Shown here: positions 35,944 through 45,086 of the stretch, one piece after another | Position numbering within the stretch: position 1 is the stretch's first letter | Layout of the letters: every line of letters starts with the position of its first letter | Assembly: GCA_902800185.1 (NCBI GenBank) | Contig: CADCDK010000011.1 | Coordinates: 1 to 64,000 of the forward strand | Length of the DNA: 64,000 bases | Source: an uncultured Prevotellaceae bacterium | Lineage (GTDB): Bacteria > Bacteroidota > Bacteroidia > Bacteroidales > Bacteroidaceae | Direction of reading: 5' to 3' | Notes under the pieces: generated by a model | Seen by the model: the letters and a program-made list of their open reading frames with translations, nothing else | Databases searched by the model: none | What the model was told of the DNA's origin: nothing | Program-made: the position numbers and the translations under genes

Positions 35944-36033
35944 TTATTTGCTCTTATGTCTGTTCTTACGTAATCTCTTTTTACGCTTGTGCGTAGCCAT
36001 CTTGTGGCCCTTTTTCTTTTTACCGTTTGGCAT
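35944..36033 (-). CDS. 29-residue mS38/AURKAIP1-COX24-like basic peptide, probable small ribosomal protein
   Basis: The frame reads MPNGKKKKGHKMATHKRKKR followed by LRKNRHKSK: 29 residues with over half Lys, Arg or His. It fits the AURKAIP1/COX24 C-terminal domain family, which includes mitochondrial ribosomal protein mS38 and small bacterial ribosomal peptides. It lies 29 bp upstream of rng and 57 bp downstream of the HU gene on the same strand. This family assignment is from the sequence pattern and context only. An internal ATG (M12) is a possible alternative start. Confidence 0.75.
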   Translation of the reverse strand: MPNGKKKKGHKMATHKRKKRLRKNRHKSK

Positions 36034-36090
36034 AGTTGTTAAAAATTTAATTGTTTATATTTTGATTGTACTCTTGTTGACAGCAGGTGT

Positions 36091-36372
36091 TTATGCCTTG
36101 TCCATTTTGGCGATGAAGGCCTTGGAAGGCTTGAAGCTCGGGATGTCGTGTGCAGCAATCTGGATGGTCGTATTCTTCTGGATATTGCGACCTGTCTTTG
36201 CGGCACGATGCTTGATGTTGAAACTTCCAAAGCCTCTCAAATAAACGTTCTCCCTGTTTTCTGCAAGGCTTTTTTTGATGATTTCCATAAAGCCTTCTAC
36301 AACAACGCCAACATCGGCTCTTTGTAAGCCCGTGGCGGCAGACAATTCGTTGATGATTTCTGCTTTAGTCAT
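36091..36372 (-). CDS. HU/IHF-family DNA-binding protein
   Basis: A 93-residue DNA-bending protein: dimerising helices MTKAEIINELSAATGL..., the strand YLRGFGSFNIKHRAAKTGRN (about 45-64), the flexible DNA-binding arm with IQKNTTIQI, then PSFKPSKAF. The length and motifs match HU/IHF subunits. It is the first gene of HU-peptide-rng, linking nucleoid structure, translation and RNA turnover in one transcript. Confidence 0.93.
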   Translation of the reverse strand: MTKAEIINELSAATGLQRADVGVVVEGFMEIIKKSLAENRENVYLRGFGSFNIKHRAAKTGRNIQKNTTIQIAAHDIPSFKPSKAFIAKMDKA

Positions 36373-36416
36373 CTTGTAACTCTCTTGTTCTTAATAATAC
36401 TTGTAAATTTGGAGTG

Positions 36417-36424
36417 CAAAGATA
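36417..36424 (-). promoter_or_regulatory. -7 box of the HU-rng unit
   Basis: TATCTTTG on the minus strand, 44 bp before the HU ATG. The expected -33 site reads TTTC (36444-36447), one base from consensus. Confidence 0.65.
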
Positions 36425-36605
36425 CAAGTTTTTCGTGTGATATGAAAATTTTTTTTGTTATTTTGGCATTATCCCCTCATTTTTCTGCTTAATTTCGTTG
36501 CTTTTGGGTGTAAATCTCTGAAAATTAACGGATATTGCACCTATTTTTATATATATGAGGGGACTCCTGCGGCGCTTGTCTGTCGGGGTGCGCCTTGGGC
36601 ATCCT

Positions 36606-37262
36606 TCATGGCAGGTATTGCATGATGAAGCTTTCGGCAACGGGCAGGAAGCGGTCGTGTCCCCGGGCGTTCAGGTGTGCATGGTCTCGTCGCCCACTTT
36701 GAAAGTAGATGTCTCGGAAACTGTCGTCGCGTGCGAAGATATTGCTCTTCCGGTAGGCGTCGAAGACGGGAATGCCCCATTGTCCGCAGACATCGATAGT
36801 GGCATCGACCACCTGCAGGAAGTGCGGGTCGTCGTGGCTCCACGGGGTGAACCACAGGATGCGGGCTTCGGGATAGCGTCTGATGAGTCCTTGGCACACC
36901 TCTCCGAGCCGTTGCCGGTAAGTGTCTATGCCAATCGTGTCGAGCAGCGCGGCATCGTTGTGCCCTGCGATAATGACAATGAGGTCGAGCGAGTCGGTCA
37001 TCTCATGATAGCGCTTCCAGAGGGCTGGGCCGAAGTTCTTGCGGTCGATGGCGACACATCCCCCGTTCCGTCCGTAGTTCAGGTACTCAAAGCCGTGCTG
37101 ATGGGCGAACTTGTAGTGCCATGTGTTCTCAACCGGCTCACGGTGGTTGCGGACATAGCTGTCGCCGATAACTGCCATCCGCACGCGGGCAGCAGGTTCT
37201 TGTGCAACTACGGAAACGAGGGTAAGGAGCAACCCCAGCGATGTAATAAGTATCCTCTTCAT
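36606..37262 (-). CDS. Exported SGNH/GDSL hydrolase
   Basis: A 218-residue protein from the ATG at 37262: signal peptide (MKRILITSLGLLLTLVSVVA) then an SGNH hydrolase fold. Block I has AVIGDSYVRN with the nucleophile Ser, block II the Gly in GRNGG, block III the Asn in IIAGHNDA, and block V the His in HLNARGHDRF. Such enzymes remove acetyl or acyl groups from glycans or lipids; the substrate is unknown. The open frame extends upstream to 37382, but that part includes the promoter and lacks a signal peptide, so it is rejected. Confidence 0.85.
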   Translation of the reverse strand: MKRILITSLGLLLTLVSVVAQEPAARVRMAVIGDSYVRNHREPVENTWHYKFAHQHGFEYLNYGRNGGCVAIDRKNFGPALWKRYHEMTDSLDLIVIIAGHNDAALLDTIGIDTYRQRLGEVCQGLIRRYPEARILWFTPWSHDDPHFLQVVDATIDVCGQWGIPVFDAYRKSNIFARDDSFRDIYFQSGRRDHAHLNARGHDRFLPVAESFIMQYLP

Positions 37263-37294
37263 GTTTTTGAGATGTTTTCGTTGTTTGTCGGTTG

Positions 37295-37354
37295 CAAAGA
37301 TAGTAAAAAGTTGAGAGATGAGAGGGGAGGGATGAGAGTTTTTTCGTAATTTTG
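37295..37354. promoter_or_regulatory. Divergent promoter cassette B (SGNH hydrolase / ABC-F)
   Basis: TATCTTTG on the minus strand (37295-37302) and TAATTTTG on the plus strand (37347-37354), 44 bp apart. The spacer is a GA-rich repeat (AGTTGAGAGATGAGAG...) ending TTTTTTCG. Orientation is the same as cassette A and opposite to C. The boxes lie about 32 bp from both start codons. Confidence 0.72.
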
Positions 37355-37385
37355 CGGTCGGAAAACAAAAATAGGAAAACAAGCC

Positions 37386-39311
37386 ATGATTTCAATAGAA
37401 GGACTGAAAGTGGAGTTCGAAGTGAAGCCCCTGTTCAGCGGGGCCAGCTTCGTGGTGAACGACCGTGACCGCATAGCCCTGGTGGGCAAGAACGGAGCGG
37501 GCAAGTCAACGCTTTTGAAGATTATCTCTGGTCAGCAGACACCCACGGCGGGAACGGTGGCCATTCCCAATGAGACAACCATCGGCTATCTGCCGCAGGT
37601 GATGACACTAGCAGACGATACTACCGTGTTGGAGGAGACGCGCAAGGCCTTCGATGGAAGAACCCGGATGAAGGAGCGCCTTGACCGCATGGAGTGCGAG
37701 ATGGGGGAACGCACGGATTATGAGAGTGCCGACTACATGGCGCTTGTGGAGCTATATACCGCAGAGCATGAGCGCTTCCAGATGTTAGGAGGCGAGGGCT
37801 ACGAGGCAGAGATGGAGCGCACCCTTGTCGGACTGGGCTTTACACGCGAGGACTTCCATCGTCCAACGAGTGAGTTCTCAGGCGGCTGGCGCATGCGTAT
37901 CGAGCTGGCAAAGATCCTGCTCCGCCGTCCCGATGTGTTGCTGCTCGACGAGCCTACCAACCATCTCGACATAGAGTCTATACAATGGCTGGAGCAGTTC
38001 CTGGCACAGAGCGCCTCGGCGGTGATGCTGGTTTCCCATGATCGCGCCTTCATCAATCATGTCACCAACCGCACGCTGGAGATTTCCTGCGGGCAGATCA
38101 TCGACTACCGGGTGAAGTACGACGAGTACGTGGTGCTGCGCAAGGAACGCCGCGAACAGCAGTTGCGTGCCTACGAGAACCAGCAGAAGGAGATTACCGA
38201 GATGCGTGCGTTTATCGACCGCTTCCGCTATCAGGCGACAAAGGCGGTGCAGGTGCAGCAGAAAATCAAGCAGCTGGAGAAAATCGTTCCTATCGAGGTG
38301 GATGAGGTGGACAACTCCGCCCTGCACCTGAAGTTCCCTCCCTGTCTGCGTTCCGGCGACTATCCGGTCATCTGCGACGAGGTGGGCAAGGCCTATGGAG
38401 CCCATCAGGTGCTCTCGGGTGTGAACCTCACCATCAAGCGAGGTGAGAAGGTCGCCTTTGTGGGTAAGAACGGCGAGGGTAAGTCCACGCTGGTGAAATG
38501 TCTGATGGGTGAGATTCCCTTTGATGGTATGCTGAAGGTGGGACACAACGTGCAGATAGGCTACTTCGCCCAGAACCAGGTACAGCTCCTCGAAGAGAGC
38601 CTGACTGTTTTCCAGACCATCGACCAGGTTGCGAAGGGGGAAATACGCCTGCGCATCAACGACATCTTAGGAGCCTTCATGTTCGGTGGCGAGGAGTCGG
38701 AGAAGAAAGTCAAGGTGCTCTCGGGGGGGGAGCGCAGTCGGTTGGCGATGATCCGTCTGCTCCTGGAGCCTGTTAACCTGCTGATTCTCGACGAGCCGAC
38801 CAACCATCTCGACATGGCATCGAAGGACGTGCTCAAGGAGGCCATCCGCGCCTTCGACGGCACCGCCATCATCGTGAGCCACGATCGCGAGTTCCTCGAC
38901 GGACTTGTCAGCAAGGTCTATGAGTTCAAAGGCGGACGGGTGAGGGAACACCTGGGTGGCATCTACGACTGGCTGAGTGACAACGAGTCCGCCCCGTCTC
39001 CGTCTCTTTCTTCTTCTCCTTCCCAGCCTTCGACCCCAGCCCCCAAAGCAGGAGCCGAAAGCTACGCCCTCCGCAAGGAACAGCAGAAGAAGCTGAAGCG
39101 TGTGGAGCGGGCGGTGAAGGAATGCGAGGAGAAGATCGCCAAGATGGAAGCCCGCGTCAAGGAGATGGATGCCTTGCTCTCACGTCCCGAGCATGCCACA
39201 GACATGAAACTCATCGAGGAATACTCGCAGACCATGAAGGCACTCGATGCCGAAAACGACCGCTGGATGCAACTGTCGGAAGAACTGGAAACCGCCTCCG
39301 CAGGATTGTAA
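37386..39311 (+). CDS. ABC-F family ATPase, second copy type (YheS-like)
   Basis: A 641-residue soluble protein with two cassettes: GKNGAGKST (about 35-43), FSGGWRMR, LDEPTNHLD, then GKNGEGKST, LSGGERSR and LDEPTNHLD. The linker between them (about 240-310) is long and helical, and the C-terminus has a Ser/Pro-rich stretch (about 537-557, PSPSLSSSPSQPSTPAPK) before a coiled coil. It is distinct from Uup at 17404-19191 and closer to the YheS type. ABC-F proteins bind the ribosomal E site and help stalled or slow ribosomes; some confer antibiotic resistance, but nothing here shows that. Confidence 0.88.
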   Translation: MISIEGLKVEFEVKPLFSGASFVVNDRDRIALVGKNGAGKSTLLKIISGQQTPTAGTVAIPNETTIGYLPQVMTLADDTTVLEETRKAFDGRTRMKERLDRMECEMGERTDYESADYMALVELYTAEHERFQMLGGEGYEAEMERTLVGLGFTREDFHRPTSEFSGGWRMRIELAKILLRRPDVLLLDEPTNHLDIESIQWLEQFLAQSASAVMLVSHDRAFINHVTNRTLEISCGQIIDYRVKYDEYVVLRKERREQQLRAYENQQKEITEMRAFIDRFRYQATKAVQVQQKIKQLEKIVPIEVDEVDNSALHLKFPPCLRSGDYPVICDEVGKAYGAHQVLSGVNLTIKRGEKVAFVGKNGEGKSTLVKCLMGEIPFDGMLKVGHNVQIGYFAQNQVQLLEESLTVFQTIDQVAKGEIRLRINDILGAFMFGGEESEKKVKVLSGGERSRLAMIRLLLEPVNLLILDEPTNHLDMASKDVLKEAIRAFDGTAIIVSHDREFLDGLVSKVYEFKGGRVREHLGGIYDWLSDNESAPSPSLSSSPSQPSTPAPKAGAESYALRKEQQKKLKRVERAVKECEEKIAKMEARVKEMDALLSRPEHATDMKLIEEYSQTMKALDAENDRWMQLSEELETASAGL

Positions 39312-39497
39312 AATCAAATAATCAGAGTAGTCGGAATATTCAGAATGTCCTAACTGAATAGATGACTCTGCTCTTACTTATTCAGTTATTCACTTATTCA
39401 CTTTGGACATTTAGATTTTTCAAATCCGAATGGGATGGAGGAGATGGGGGACGGATGATAGGACAGGGTAGGGAGGTAATTGATTTAAAATTACAAC

Positions 39498-39525
39498 TTA
39501 TATTATATATATATATATAATATAA
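39498..39525. repeat. 28-bp perfect AT palindrome
   Basis: TATATTATATAT continues as alternating AT and is its own reverse complement over 28 bases. It can extrude as a cruciform or melt easily; no known function is assigned. Confidence 0.8.
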
Positions 39526-39660
39526 AATTTCTGTTTCAAGTTTTTCCAGAATACAGATGTCCAAAGTGAATAAGTTATAACTTGCATAACTTGCCTATCC
39601 ATTGTCTTTTCCTAAGAACGTGGACTTCCGACGGATATTCATATGTTTCGAATGCCTAAG

Positions 39661-39728
39661 AGCGGTGCTTTCAGGAGCTCAGAAGCATGATTTGAGGAGC
39701 TCAAAAGAATGATTTGAGGAGGTCGTTA
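39661..39728 (+). repeat. Dispersed repeat, copy 2 with internal duplication
   Basis: The first 20 bases are identical to 306-325. This copy holds a 22-bp tandem duplication beginning GAGCTCAGAAGCATGATTTG and GAGCTCAAAAGAATGATTTG, before the shared end GGTCGTTA. The open frame (ATGCCTAAG SGAFRSSEA) ends at TGA inside the repeat. Confidence 0.72.
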
Positions 39729-39737
39729 TACAGCTCT

Positions 39738-39860
39738 CTTGTTCGTTTTATCGTTCTGTCGTTATTTCGTTATGACGTTCTATCGTGATTTCGTTTTATC
39801 GATATTTCGTTCTTTCGAAAAATTGTGAAATCGTGAAATGGTAAAATCGTGAAATTGTTC
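39738..39860. repeat. Degenerate 7-10 bp tandem units upstream of kdgK
   Basis: Units such as TTATTTCG, TTCTATCG, TTTTATCG and then GTGAAATCG, GGTAAAATCG follow one another with little other sequence. The array ends 7 bp before the kdgK -33 box, so length change could alter the upstream promoter region. Confidence 0.65.
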
Positions 39861-39866
39861 AAATAA

Positions 39867-39898
39867 TTTGGTATTTTGCTCACTTATGCCTATCTTTG
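39867..39898 (+). promoter_or_regulatory. Promoter of kdgK-eda
   Basis: TTTG (39867-39870), 20-bp spacer, TATCTTTG (39891-39898): a full consensus match, 54 bp before the ATG. Confidence 0.85.
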
Positions 39899-39952
39899 CA
39901 GCATTGATAATGAAAATCATTTAACAAACTCATAAAAATAAAGTCTAAAACA

Positions 39953-40975
39953 ATGGCTAAGATTGTAACATTAGGCGAGATTATGCTGCGCCTGTCCCCT
40001 GAGGGAAACGACCGTTTCATTCAGAGTGAGTCTTTCCGCATCATCCCTGGTGGTGGTGAGGCAAATGTTGCCGTGAGCATGGCTAACTATGGTCATGAGG
40101 CATACTTCGTATCCAAACTTCCTAAGCATGAAATCGGTCAGATTGCCGTGAACGCTTTGCGTCGCTATGGCGTTGACACCCGCTTCGTGGCACGCGGCGG
40201 TGACAGGGTAGGGCTCTATTATGCTGAGACCGGAGCCTCTATGCGTCCCTCGAAGGTGATCTATGACCGCGCCCATAGTTCCATAGCCGAGGCAGATGCT
40301 TCGGATTTCGACTTCGATGCCATCATGGAGGGTGCCCAATGGTTCCATTGGAGTGGCATCACACCCGCCATTTCTGACAAGGCTGCCGAGTTGACACGCC
40401 TTGCCTGTGAAGCTGCCAAGCGACATGGTGTGACGGTGAGCGTGGATCTGAACTTCCGCAAGAAGCTTTGGACATCGGAGAAGGCCATCAGCATCATGCG
40501 TCCGCTGATGAAGTATGTCGATGTGTGCATCGGCAACGAGGAGGACGCGGAACTCTGTCTGGGCTTCAAGCCTGACGCTGACGTAGAGGGTGGAGTGACC
40601 GATGCATCGGGATACGAGAATATTTTCCGTCAGATGAAGGAGGAGTTCAGATTCAAATATGTGGTTAGCACGCTGCGCGAATCATTCTCTGCCACACACA
40701 ACGGATGGAAGGCTCTCATCTACGACGGAAAGGAGTTCTACCAGTCGAAGCGTTACGACATCAATCCCATCATCGACCGCGTGGGTGGTGGTGACTCGTT
40801 CTCGGGCGGTCTGATTCACGGTCTGCTGACGAAGGCCACACAGGGCGAGGCTCTGGAGTTTGCTGTTGCGGCATCGGCATTGAAGCACACGGTGAACGGT
40901 GACTTCAACCTTGTGACTATTGACGAGGTGGAGGCGCTGGCTGGCGGTAGTGCCAATGGACGTGTGCAAAGATAG
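39953..40975 (+). CDS. kdgK: 2-dehydro-3-deoxygluconokinase (PfkB family)
   Basis: A 340-residue PfkB-type sugar kinase. It has the N-terminal substrate region GEIMLRLSPEGNDRF and IIPGGGEANVAVSMANYG (about 27-44), and the C-terminal signature GGGDSFSGGLIHG with the catalytic Asp (about 280-292). It phosphorylates 2-keto-3-deoxygluconate to KDPG. Placement directly before eda supports this substrate over other PfkB choices and points to breakdown of uronates such as pectin or alginate products. Confidence 0.92.
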   Translation: MAKIVTLGEIMLRLSPEGNDRFIQSESFRIIPGGGEANVAVSMANYGHEAYFVSKLPKHEIGQIAVNALRRYGVDTRFVARGGDRVGLYYAETGASMRPSKVIYDRAHSSIAEADASDFDFDAIMEGAQWFHWSGITPAISDKAAELTRLACEAAKRHGVTVSVDLNFRKKLWTSEKAISIMRPLMKYVDVCIGNEEDAELCLGFKPDADVEGGVTDASGYENIFRQMKEEFRFKYVVSTLRESFSATHNGWKALIYDGKEFYQSKRYDINPIIDRVGGGDSFSGGLIHGLLTKATQGEALEFAVAASALKHTVNGDFNLVTIDEVEALAGGSANGRVQR

Positions 40976-41029
40976 TGTGATTGGACTATTGGACAATTTC
41001 ACGATTGGACGATTTAAACAAAGATAAGA

Positions 41030-41698
41030 ATGAGCAAGTTTGATAAACTGGCTGTGATGAAGAAGATTGGCGATACAGGAATGGTGCCCGTCTTCTATCA
41101 CAAGGACCTTGAGACGTGCAAGAACGTTGTCAAGGCATGCTATGAGGGTGGTGTACGCGCCTTCGAGTTCACGAATCGCGGCGACTTCGCCCACGAGATC
41201 TTCGGTGAGCTGGTGAAGTGGGCTGACAAGGAATGCCCCGAGCTGGCACTTGGAATCGGGTCTGTGGTGGATGCTCCTACTGCCGCCCTGTATATTCAAC
41301 TGGGTGCCAACTTCGTTGTGGGGCCTCTGTTCAATCCGGAGATTGCGCCCGTGTGCAACCGCCGCCTTGTGCCTTATTGCCCCGGCTGCATGACTGTGAG
41401 CGAGATAGGCAAGGCACAGGAATTGGGTTGCGACCTGACGAAGGTGTTCCCCGGCGACGTGGTCGGTCCAAACATGGTGAAGGGCTTGAAGGCTCCCATG
41501 CCCTGGTCGAAGATCATGGTGACGGGTGGCGTGGCTCCCGAGGAGGAGAATCTGAAGTCGTGGTTCAAGGCCGGTGTCTATTGTGTGGGCATGGGCTCGA
41601 AACTCTTCCCCAAAGACAAGGTGGCTGCCGGCGACTGGCAGTATGTGACCGACAAATGCCGCGAGGCTCTTGGCTATGTTGCCAAGGCGCGCGCATAG
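41030..41698 (+). CDS. eda: 2-dehydro-3-deoxy-6-phosphogluconate aldolase
   Basis: A 222-residue class I aldolase that splits KDPG into pyruvate and glyceraldehyde 3-phosphate. The general base Glu lies in FEFTNRGD (about 44-51) and the Schiff-base Lys is probably K138 in LTKVFPGD. It follows kdgK by 54 bp of short repeat-like sequence (GATTGGAC units) and is overlapped at its end by the sensor-kinase gene. Some family members also act on 4-hydroxy-2-oxoglutarate. Confidence 0.93.
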   Translation: MSKFDKLAVMKKIGDTGMVPVFYHKDLETCKNVVKACYEGGVRAFEFTNRGDFAHEIFGELVKWADKECPELALGIGSVVDAPTAALYIQLGANFVVGPLFNPEIAPVCNRRLVPYCPGCMTVSEIGKAQELGCDLTKVFPGDVVGPNMVKGLKAPMPWSKIMVTGGVAPEEENLKSWFKAGVYCVGMGSKLFPKDKVAAGDWQYVTDKCREALGYVAKARA

Positions 41699-44600
41699 AT
41701 ATGTTCTTTACAAATGCTCAGCATGGCTTTTGTCCATGTTGGGCATTTTGTGTCTTTCAGCTTGTTCGTCCTCAGAGGTTAGCGAGCAGACCGACAAGCT
41801 GAACGACATATCTTATTCTTTCCATTACCGTAACTTAGACTCCACCCGCATTTACGCCGAGCGAGCCCTTGAAATGGCGGGACGTTACCGGGACGGACGG
41901 GCAGAGGCGTTGAACAACCTGGCCTTTGTCCATATTGTACGGATGGACTTCCAGCGAGCCTATGAGCTGCTCGACAGTATTGACACGGACAACCAAGTGG
42001 AACTGCTCATCGCCGACGTACAGCGCATGCGTCTGTGTCAAAGGCAGTCGAGCAACAAGGACTTCTATACCCATCGGGAGCGTGCCTTGCGGCGGCTTAA
42101 CAGGATTGCCGAAGAACGGCAGCGCCTGAACGCTCATCAGCTTCGTCGGCTGGCTTATGCCCAATCGGAGTTCGAGATCGTTGCTTCCACCTATTTCTAT
42201 TATATAGGACTGGAAGACCTTGCACAAGAAGCCATCAGCCGCATCAATCCGAACGGCGATATTGAGCAGGACACGGCGCAGTTGCTGAACTACTACTATA
42301 ACATCGGGTCGGGAGGCATCGTCGTGCGTCCTACGCTTCATGAAATCGACCAGGTTGAATTCGATTACCTGATGCGCTGCTATCAGCTGGCAATCCAACA
42401 GGACTATCCTTTCTTTGCCGCACAGGCGATGCAGTCGATGAGTGAGCATTTGAACCAGCCTGAGCGACGTGATGAGCTGATGGGCTATAACCTTCCAGCT
42501 TTGAGATACATCAACGTGGACGGAATGCCCGACTCCCTGTTGGCGGGAAATCTTGCACAGCGGGCGCTGGACATCTTCTCAGAGTATGGTGATGTCTATC
42601 AAACTGCGGGTGCCTACCGTACGCTGGCGGAATGTTTCTGGGAAATCAAGGACTATGCCTCGGCAGAGATTTGTCTTCTGAATGCGTTGAATAAAGATAC
42701 AGTCATCAACCGTGCACCCGACTTGGTTGCTTCCATCCGCGAACAGCTTTGTCTTGTCTATTCGGCTGTTGACAACAAGCAGCAGAGTGATATCAATCGC
42801 AACATCTACCTCGACATGCAGGAACAGACACGCCAAGACCGTCAGCTGGAGGCTCGGGCTGCTCAGCTCAGCGCATCGTCTCAACAGCTGAACCTGATGA
42901 TTGGCGCCGTTATCGTCATGATTGTTCTTGTCGTGGTTCTGCTCTTTGTCTTCGACTTCCTGCGTCGCAGGAGCGACCGCCGTTTCTCTATCGACTCGTT
43001 GTCAGCTCCGTTGAAGGAGTGGAAAAGTAGGGAGGAACGACGCGTGAATGATGTCAGGGAGCGCTATGAGGAGCTTCAGGAGCAGACGGCACTTGCACAA
43101 CATCATATTCTTGACAATCGAAAGCGTAACCTCGAACAGCGTGCCAAGCTGTCGGTTGTCAATAGTGTTATGCCGTTGATTGACCGCATCCTGCATGAAG
43201 TCAGACAACTTCTTACGTTCAAGGATCCTTCAGACGTGAGAAAGGAACGCTACACCTATATTGAGGAACTGACGGACGAGATTAACGAATATAATGATGT
43301 GCTGACCCGCTGGATTCAGATGCGACAAGGAGAAGTGAGCCTTCGGATCGAAAGCTTCCCGCTACAGGATCTTTTCCATACGTTGAGCCGCGGACGAATG
43401 AGCTTCCAGCTGAAAGGAGTAGAACTGCAGGTCAGGGAAACCAAGGATGTTGTCAAGGCAGACAAGACGCTGACGCTCTTCATGCTGAACACGATGGCGG
43501 ATAATGCCCGTAAGTTCACACCGGCAGGCGGGCGGGTGAGTATCTTCTCTGAAGCTCATGACGACTATGTGGAAATCTCGGTCGAAGACACGGGAGCTGG
43601 TATGTCGGAGGAACAACTGGCACATCTCTTTGACCATCAACCCGTGCGTGACCAGTTCTCGGCTCTGACAACAGCGCAGTCGCATGGCTTCGGGCTCATG
43701 AACTGCAAAGGCATCATCGAGAAATATCGCAAGATCAGTCAGATATTCCGGGTGTGTACGTTGTCGGCAACAAGCGAGCCTGGGCGGGGTACTCGTCTGA
43801 GCTTCCGCTTGCCCAAGGGCGTAAGTCGTGCGTTGATGCTGTTGTCCTTTTTCCTGATGGGGACAACCGTCGCCTCAAGCGCTTCGTTGCGCCAGGCACG
43901 GGCCTATGCCGACAGTACCTATTACTGCAACATCAACGGACACTATGAGCAGACCTTGGCGTATGCTGACAGCTGCCTGAGAATCCTGGAGTCCGACTCC
44001 CTTTTACTGCGTACTGATTCGCTGGCTTACTATCGTATTGTGCTCGACGTCCGCAACGAGAGTGCCGTTGCTGCGCTGGCCTTGCATCAATGGAGTACGT
44101 ACAGGCATAACAACAGGCTATATACGCAACTGTTCCGTCAGTTGTCTTATGACACGACACTCGAAGACCATTGCCGCATTATGCAACGTTCTGAGACCAA
44201 CAAGACGGTGGCTGTGGTGATGCTCGTGCTGTTGCTGTTGCTGATTTTCCCCGCCTATTACATGCTGTACTACCGCCATCGCCTCTACTACAGATATAGT
44301 ATCGAAAGGGTACACAGCATCAACGAAATCCTGCTCTCCGACATCCCTGCCAGCGAGAAGCTGACACAAATCCAATCGTTATGGAACTTCTCAGTAGGCG
44401 AGCGTTTCCCCATGCTCAACAAAGTGGTGGAACAGATTTGCGAGGAACTGAAAAGAGGAAACGACGAACACCTGCAACAGCAGACAGACCTCGAACTGGC
44501 GGAGGATGAGCTGAAGCGCAAACAGTACGAGAACGACAAGCTCTATGTCAGCAATAATGTGCTCGACAACTGTCTTTCGACCCTGAAGCACGAGACGATG

Positions 44601-45086
44601 TATTATCCTTCCCGGATTCGCCAAATGATAGATGGTACTGATTCCGCCGTCCAGTTGGAGACGCTGTCCGAAATCGTCGTCTATTATAAGGAACTCTATG
44701 CCACACTCAGCGCACAAGCTTACCGGCAGGTGGAAGGTGCCCTCACGATTGACGGAGAGATGATGCGCTATCTGTTTGATTTGTTGCAGCGGCTGAACGA
44801 AGGGGAGAAGCCTGTCGTCAGCTCTGAGGATCAGGACGGCAAGTATGTCGTGCTTCGAGCGCAGATGAACCGTCTGAAGTTGACGGAAGAGGAATGTTCC
44901 CATCTCTTCACACCGCTCACGAAGAACGTCCAGTTCCTGCTTTGCAGGCAAATCATCAGGGAACTCGGAGAACAGACAAATGCGCGAGGCTGTGGCATCC
45001 GAGCCGCTGTCTCAAGTCTCACAAACACCTCACATCTTGAAATAGAAATCATTATAACCCAAAATATATGGAAAAGTTTAAAGTAA
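41676..45086 (+). CDS. Membrane sensor kinase with two kinase-like modules (DUF5112/DUF5113 type)
   Basis: A protein of 1136 residues (ATG at 41676, inside the eda end; a TTG two codons earlier is possible). The start gives a basic n-region and a lipobox LSAC (Cys30). A periplasmic TPR-like region (31-405) leads to TM1 (408-426), a coiled coil, a possible phospho-His in RILHEVRQL (His507), and a HATPase domain with N box [11 protein letters not shown] (605-615), G1 DTGAGM (638-643) and G2 HGFGL (670-674). A second half then repeats the plan: TM2 (about 718-735), a second TPR-like periplasmic region, TM3 (844-866), a coiled coil and a second H-box-like LKHETMYYP (His972), followed by a region without N or G boxes. 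The response regulator gene overlaps its end by 19 bp. The ligand is unknown. Domain names are from family memory; the motifs are seen directly. Confidence 0.85.
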   Translation: MLPRRAHRYVLYKCSAWLLSMLGILCLSACSSSEVSEQTDKLNDISYSFHYRNLDSTRIYAERALEMAGRYRDGRAEALNNLAFVHIVRMDFQRAYELLDSIDTDNQVELLIADVQRMRLCQRQSSNKDFYTHRERALRRLNRIAEERQRLNAHQLRRLAYAQSEFEIVASTYFYYIGLEDLAQEAISRINPNGDIEQDTAQLLNYYYNIGSGGIVVRPTLHEIDQVEFDYLMRCYQLAIQQDYPFFAAQAMQSMSEHLNQPERRDELMGYNLPALRYINVDGMPDSLLAGNLAQRALDIFSEYGDVYQTAGAYRTLAECFWEIKDYASAEICLLNALNKDTVINRAPDLVASIREQLCLVYSAVDNKQQSDINRNIYLDMQEQTRQDRQLEARAAQLSASSQQLNLMIGAVIVMIVLVVVLLFVFDFLRRRSDRRFSIDSLSAPLKEWKSREERRVNDVRERYEELQEQTALAQHHILDNRKRNLEQRAKLSVVNSVMPLIDRILHEVRQLLTFKDPSDVRKERYTYIEELTDEINEYNDVLTRWIQMRQGEVSLRIESFPLQDLFHTLSRGRMSFQLKGVELQVRETKDVVKADKTLTLFMLNTMADNARKFTPAGGRVSIFSEAHDDYVEISVEDTGAGMSEEQLAHLFDHQPVRDQFSALTTAQSHGFGLMNCKGIIEKYRKISQIFRVCTLSATSEPGRGTRLSFRLPKGVSRALMLLSFFLMGTTVASSASLRQARAYADSTYYCNINGHYEQTLAYADSCLRILESDSLLLRTDSLAYYRIVLDVRNESAVAALALHQWSTYRHNNRLYTQLFRQLSYDTTLEDHCRIMQRSETNKTVAVVMLVLLLLLIFPAYYMLYYRHRLYYRYSIERVHSINEILLSDIPASEKLTQIQSLWNFSVGERFPMLNKVVEQICEELKRGNDEHLQQQTDLELAEDELKRKQYENDKLYVSNNVLDNCLSTLKHETMYYPSRIRQMIDGTDSAVQLETLSEIVVYYKELYATLSAQAYRQVEGALTIDGEMMRYLFDLLQRLNEGEKPVVSSEDQDGKYVVLRAQMNRLKLTEEECSHLFTPLTKNVQFLLCRQIIRELGEQTNARGCGIRAAVSSLTNTSHLEIEIIITQNIWKSLK

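Larger units (their letters stand above)
39312..39952. other. Repeat-rich intergenic region, 641 bp
   Basis: No gene is seen. In order it holds direct ATTCAGTTATTCACTTATTC-type repeats (39330-39405), a 28-bp perfect AT palindrome (39498-39525), a dispersed repeat (39661-39728), an array of degenerate TTATTTCG/TTCTATCG units (39738-39820), GTGAAATCG/GGTAAAATCG units (39825-39860), and the kdgK promoter (39867-39898). Confidence 0.7.

Noticed and set aside
36458-36640. 60-codon frame between HU and the SGNH gene
   Set aside because: Low-quality composition, overlaps the SGNH 3' end, and has no ribosome site. A 9-bp inverted repeat (ATCCCCTCAT / ATGAGGGGA) flanks part of it, but the 74-bp gap makes a hairpin unlikely.
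37263-37382. Upstream extension of the SGNH hydrolase frame
   Set aside because: It includes the cassette B promoter; the ATG at 37262 gives a proper signal peptide.
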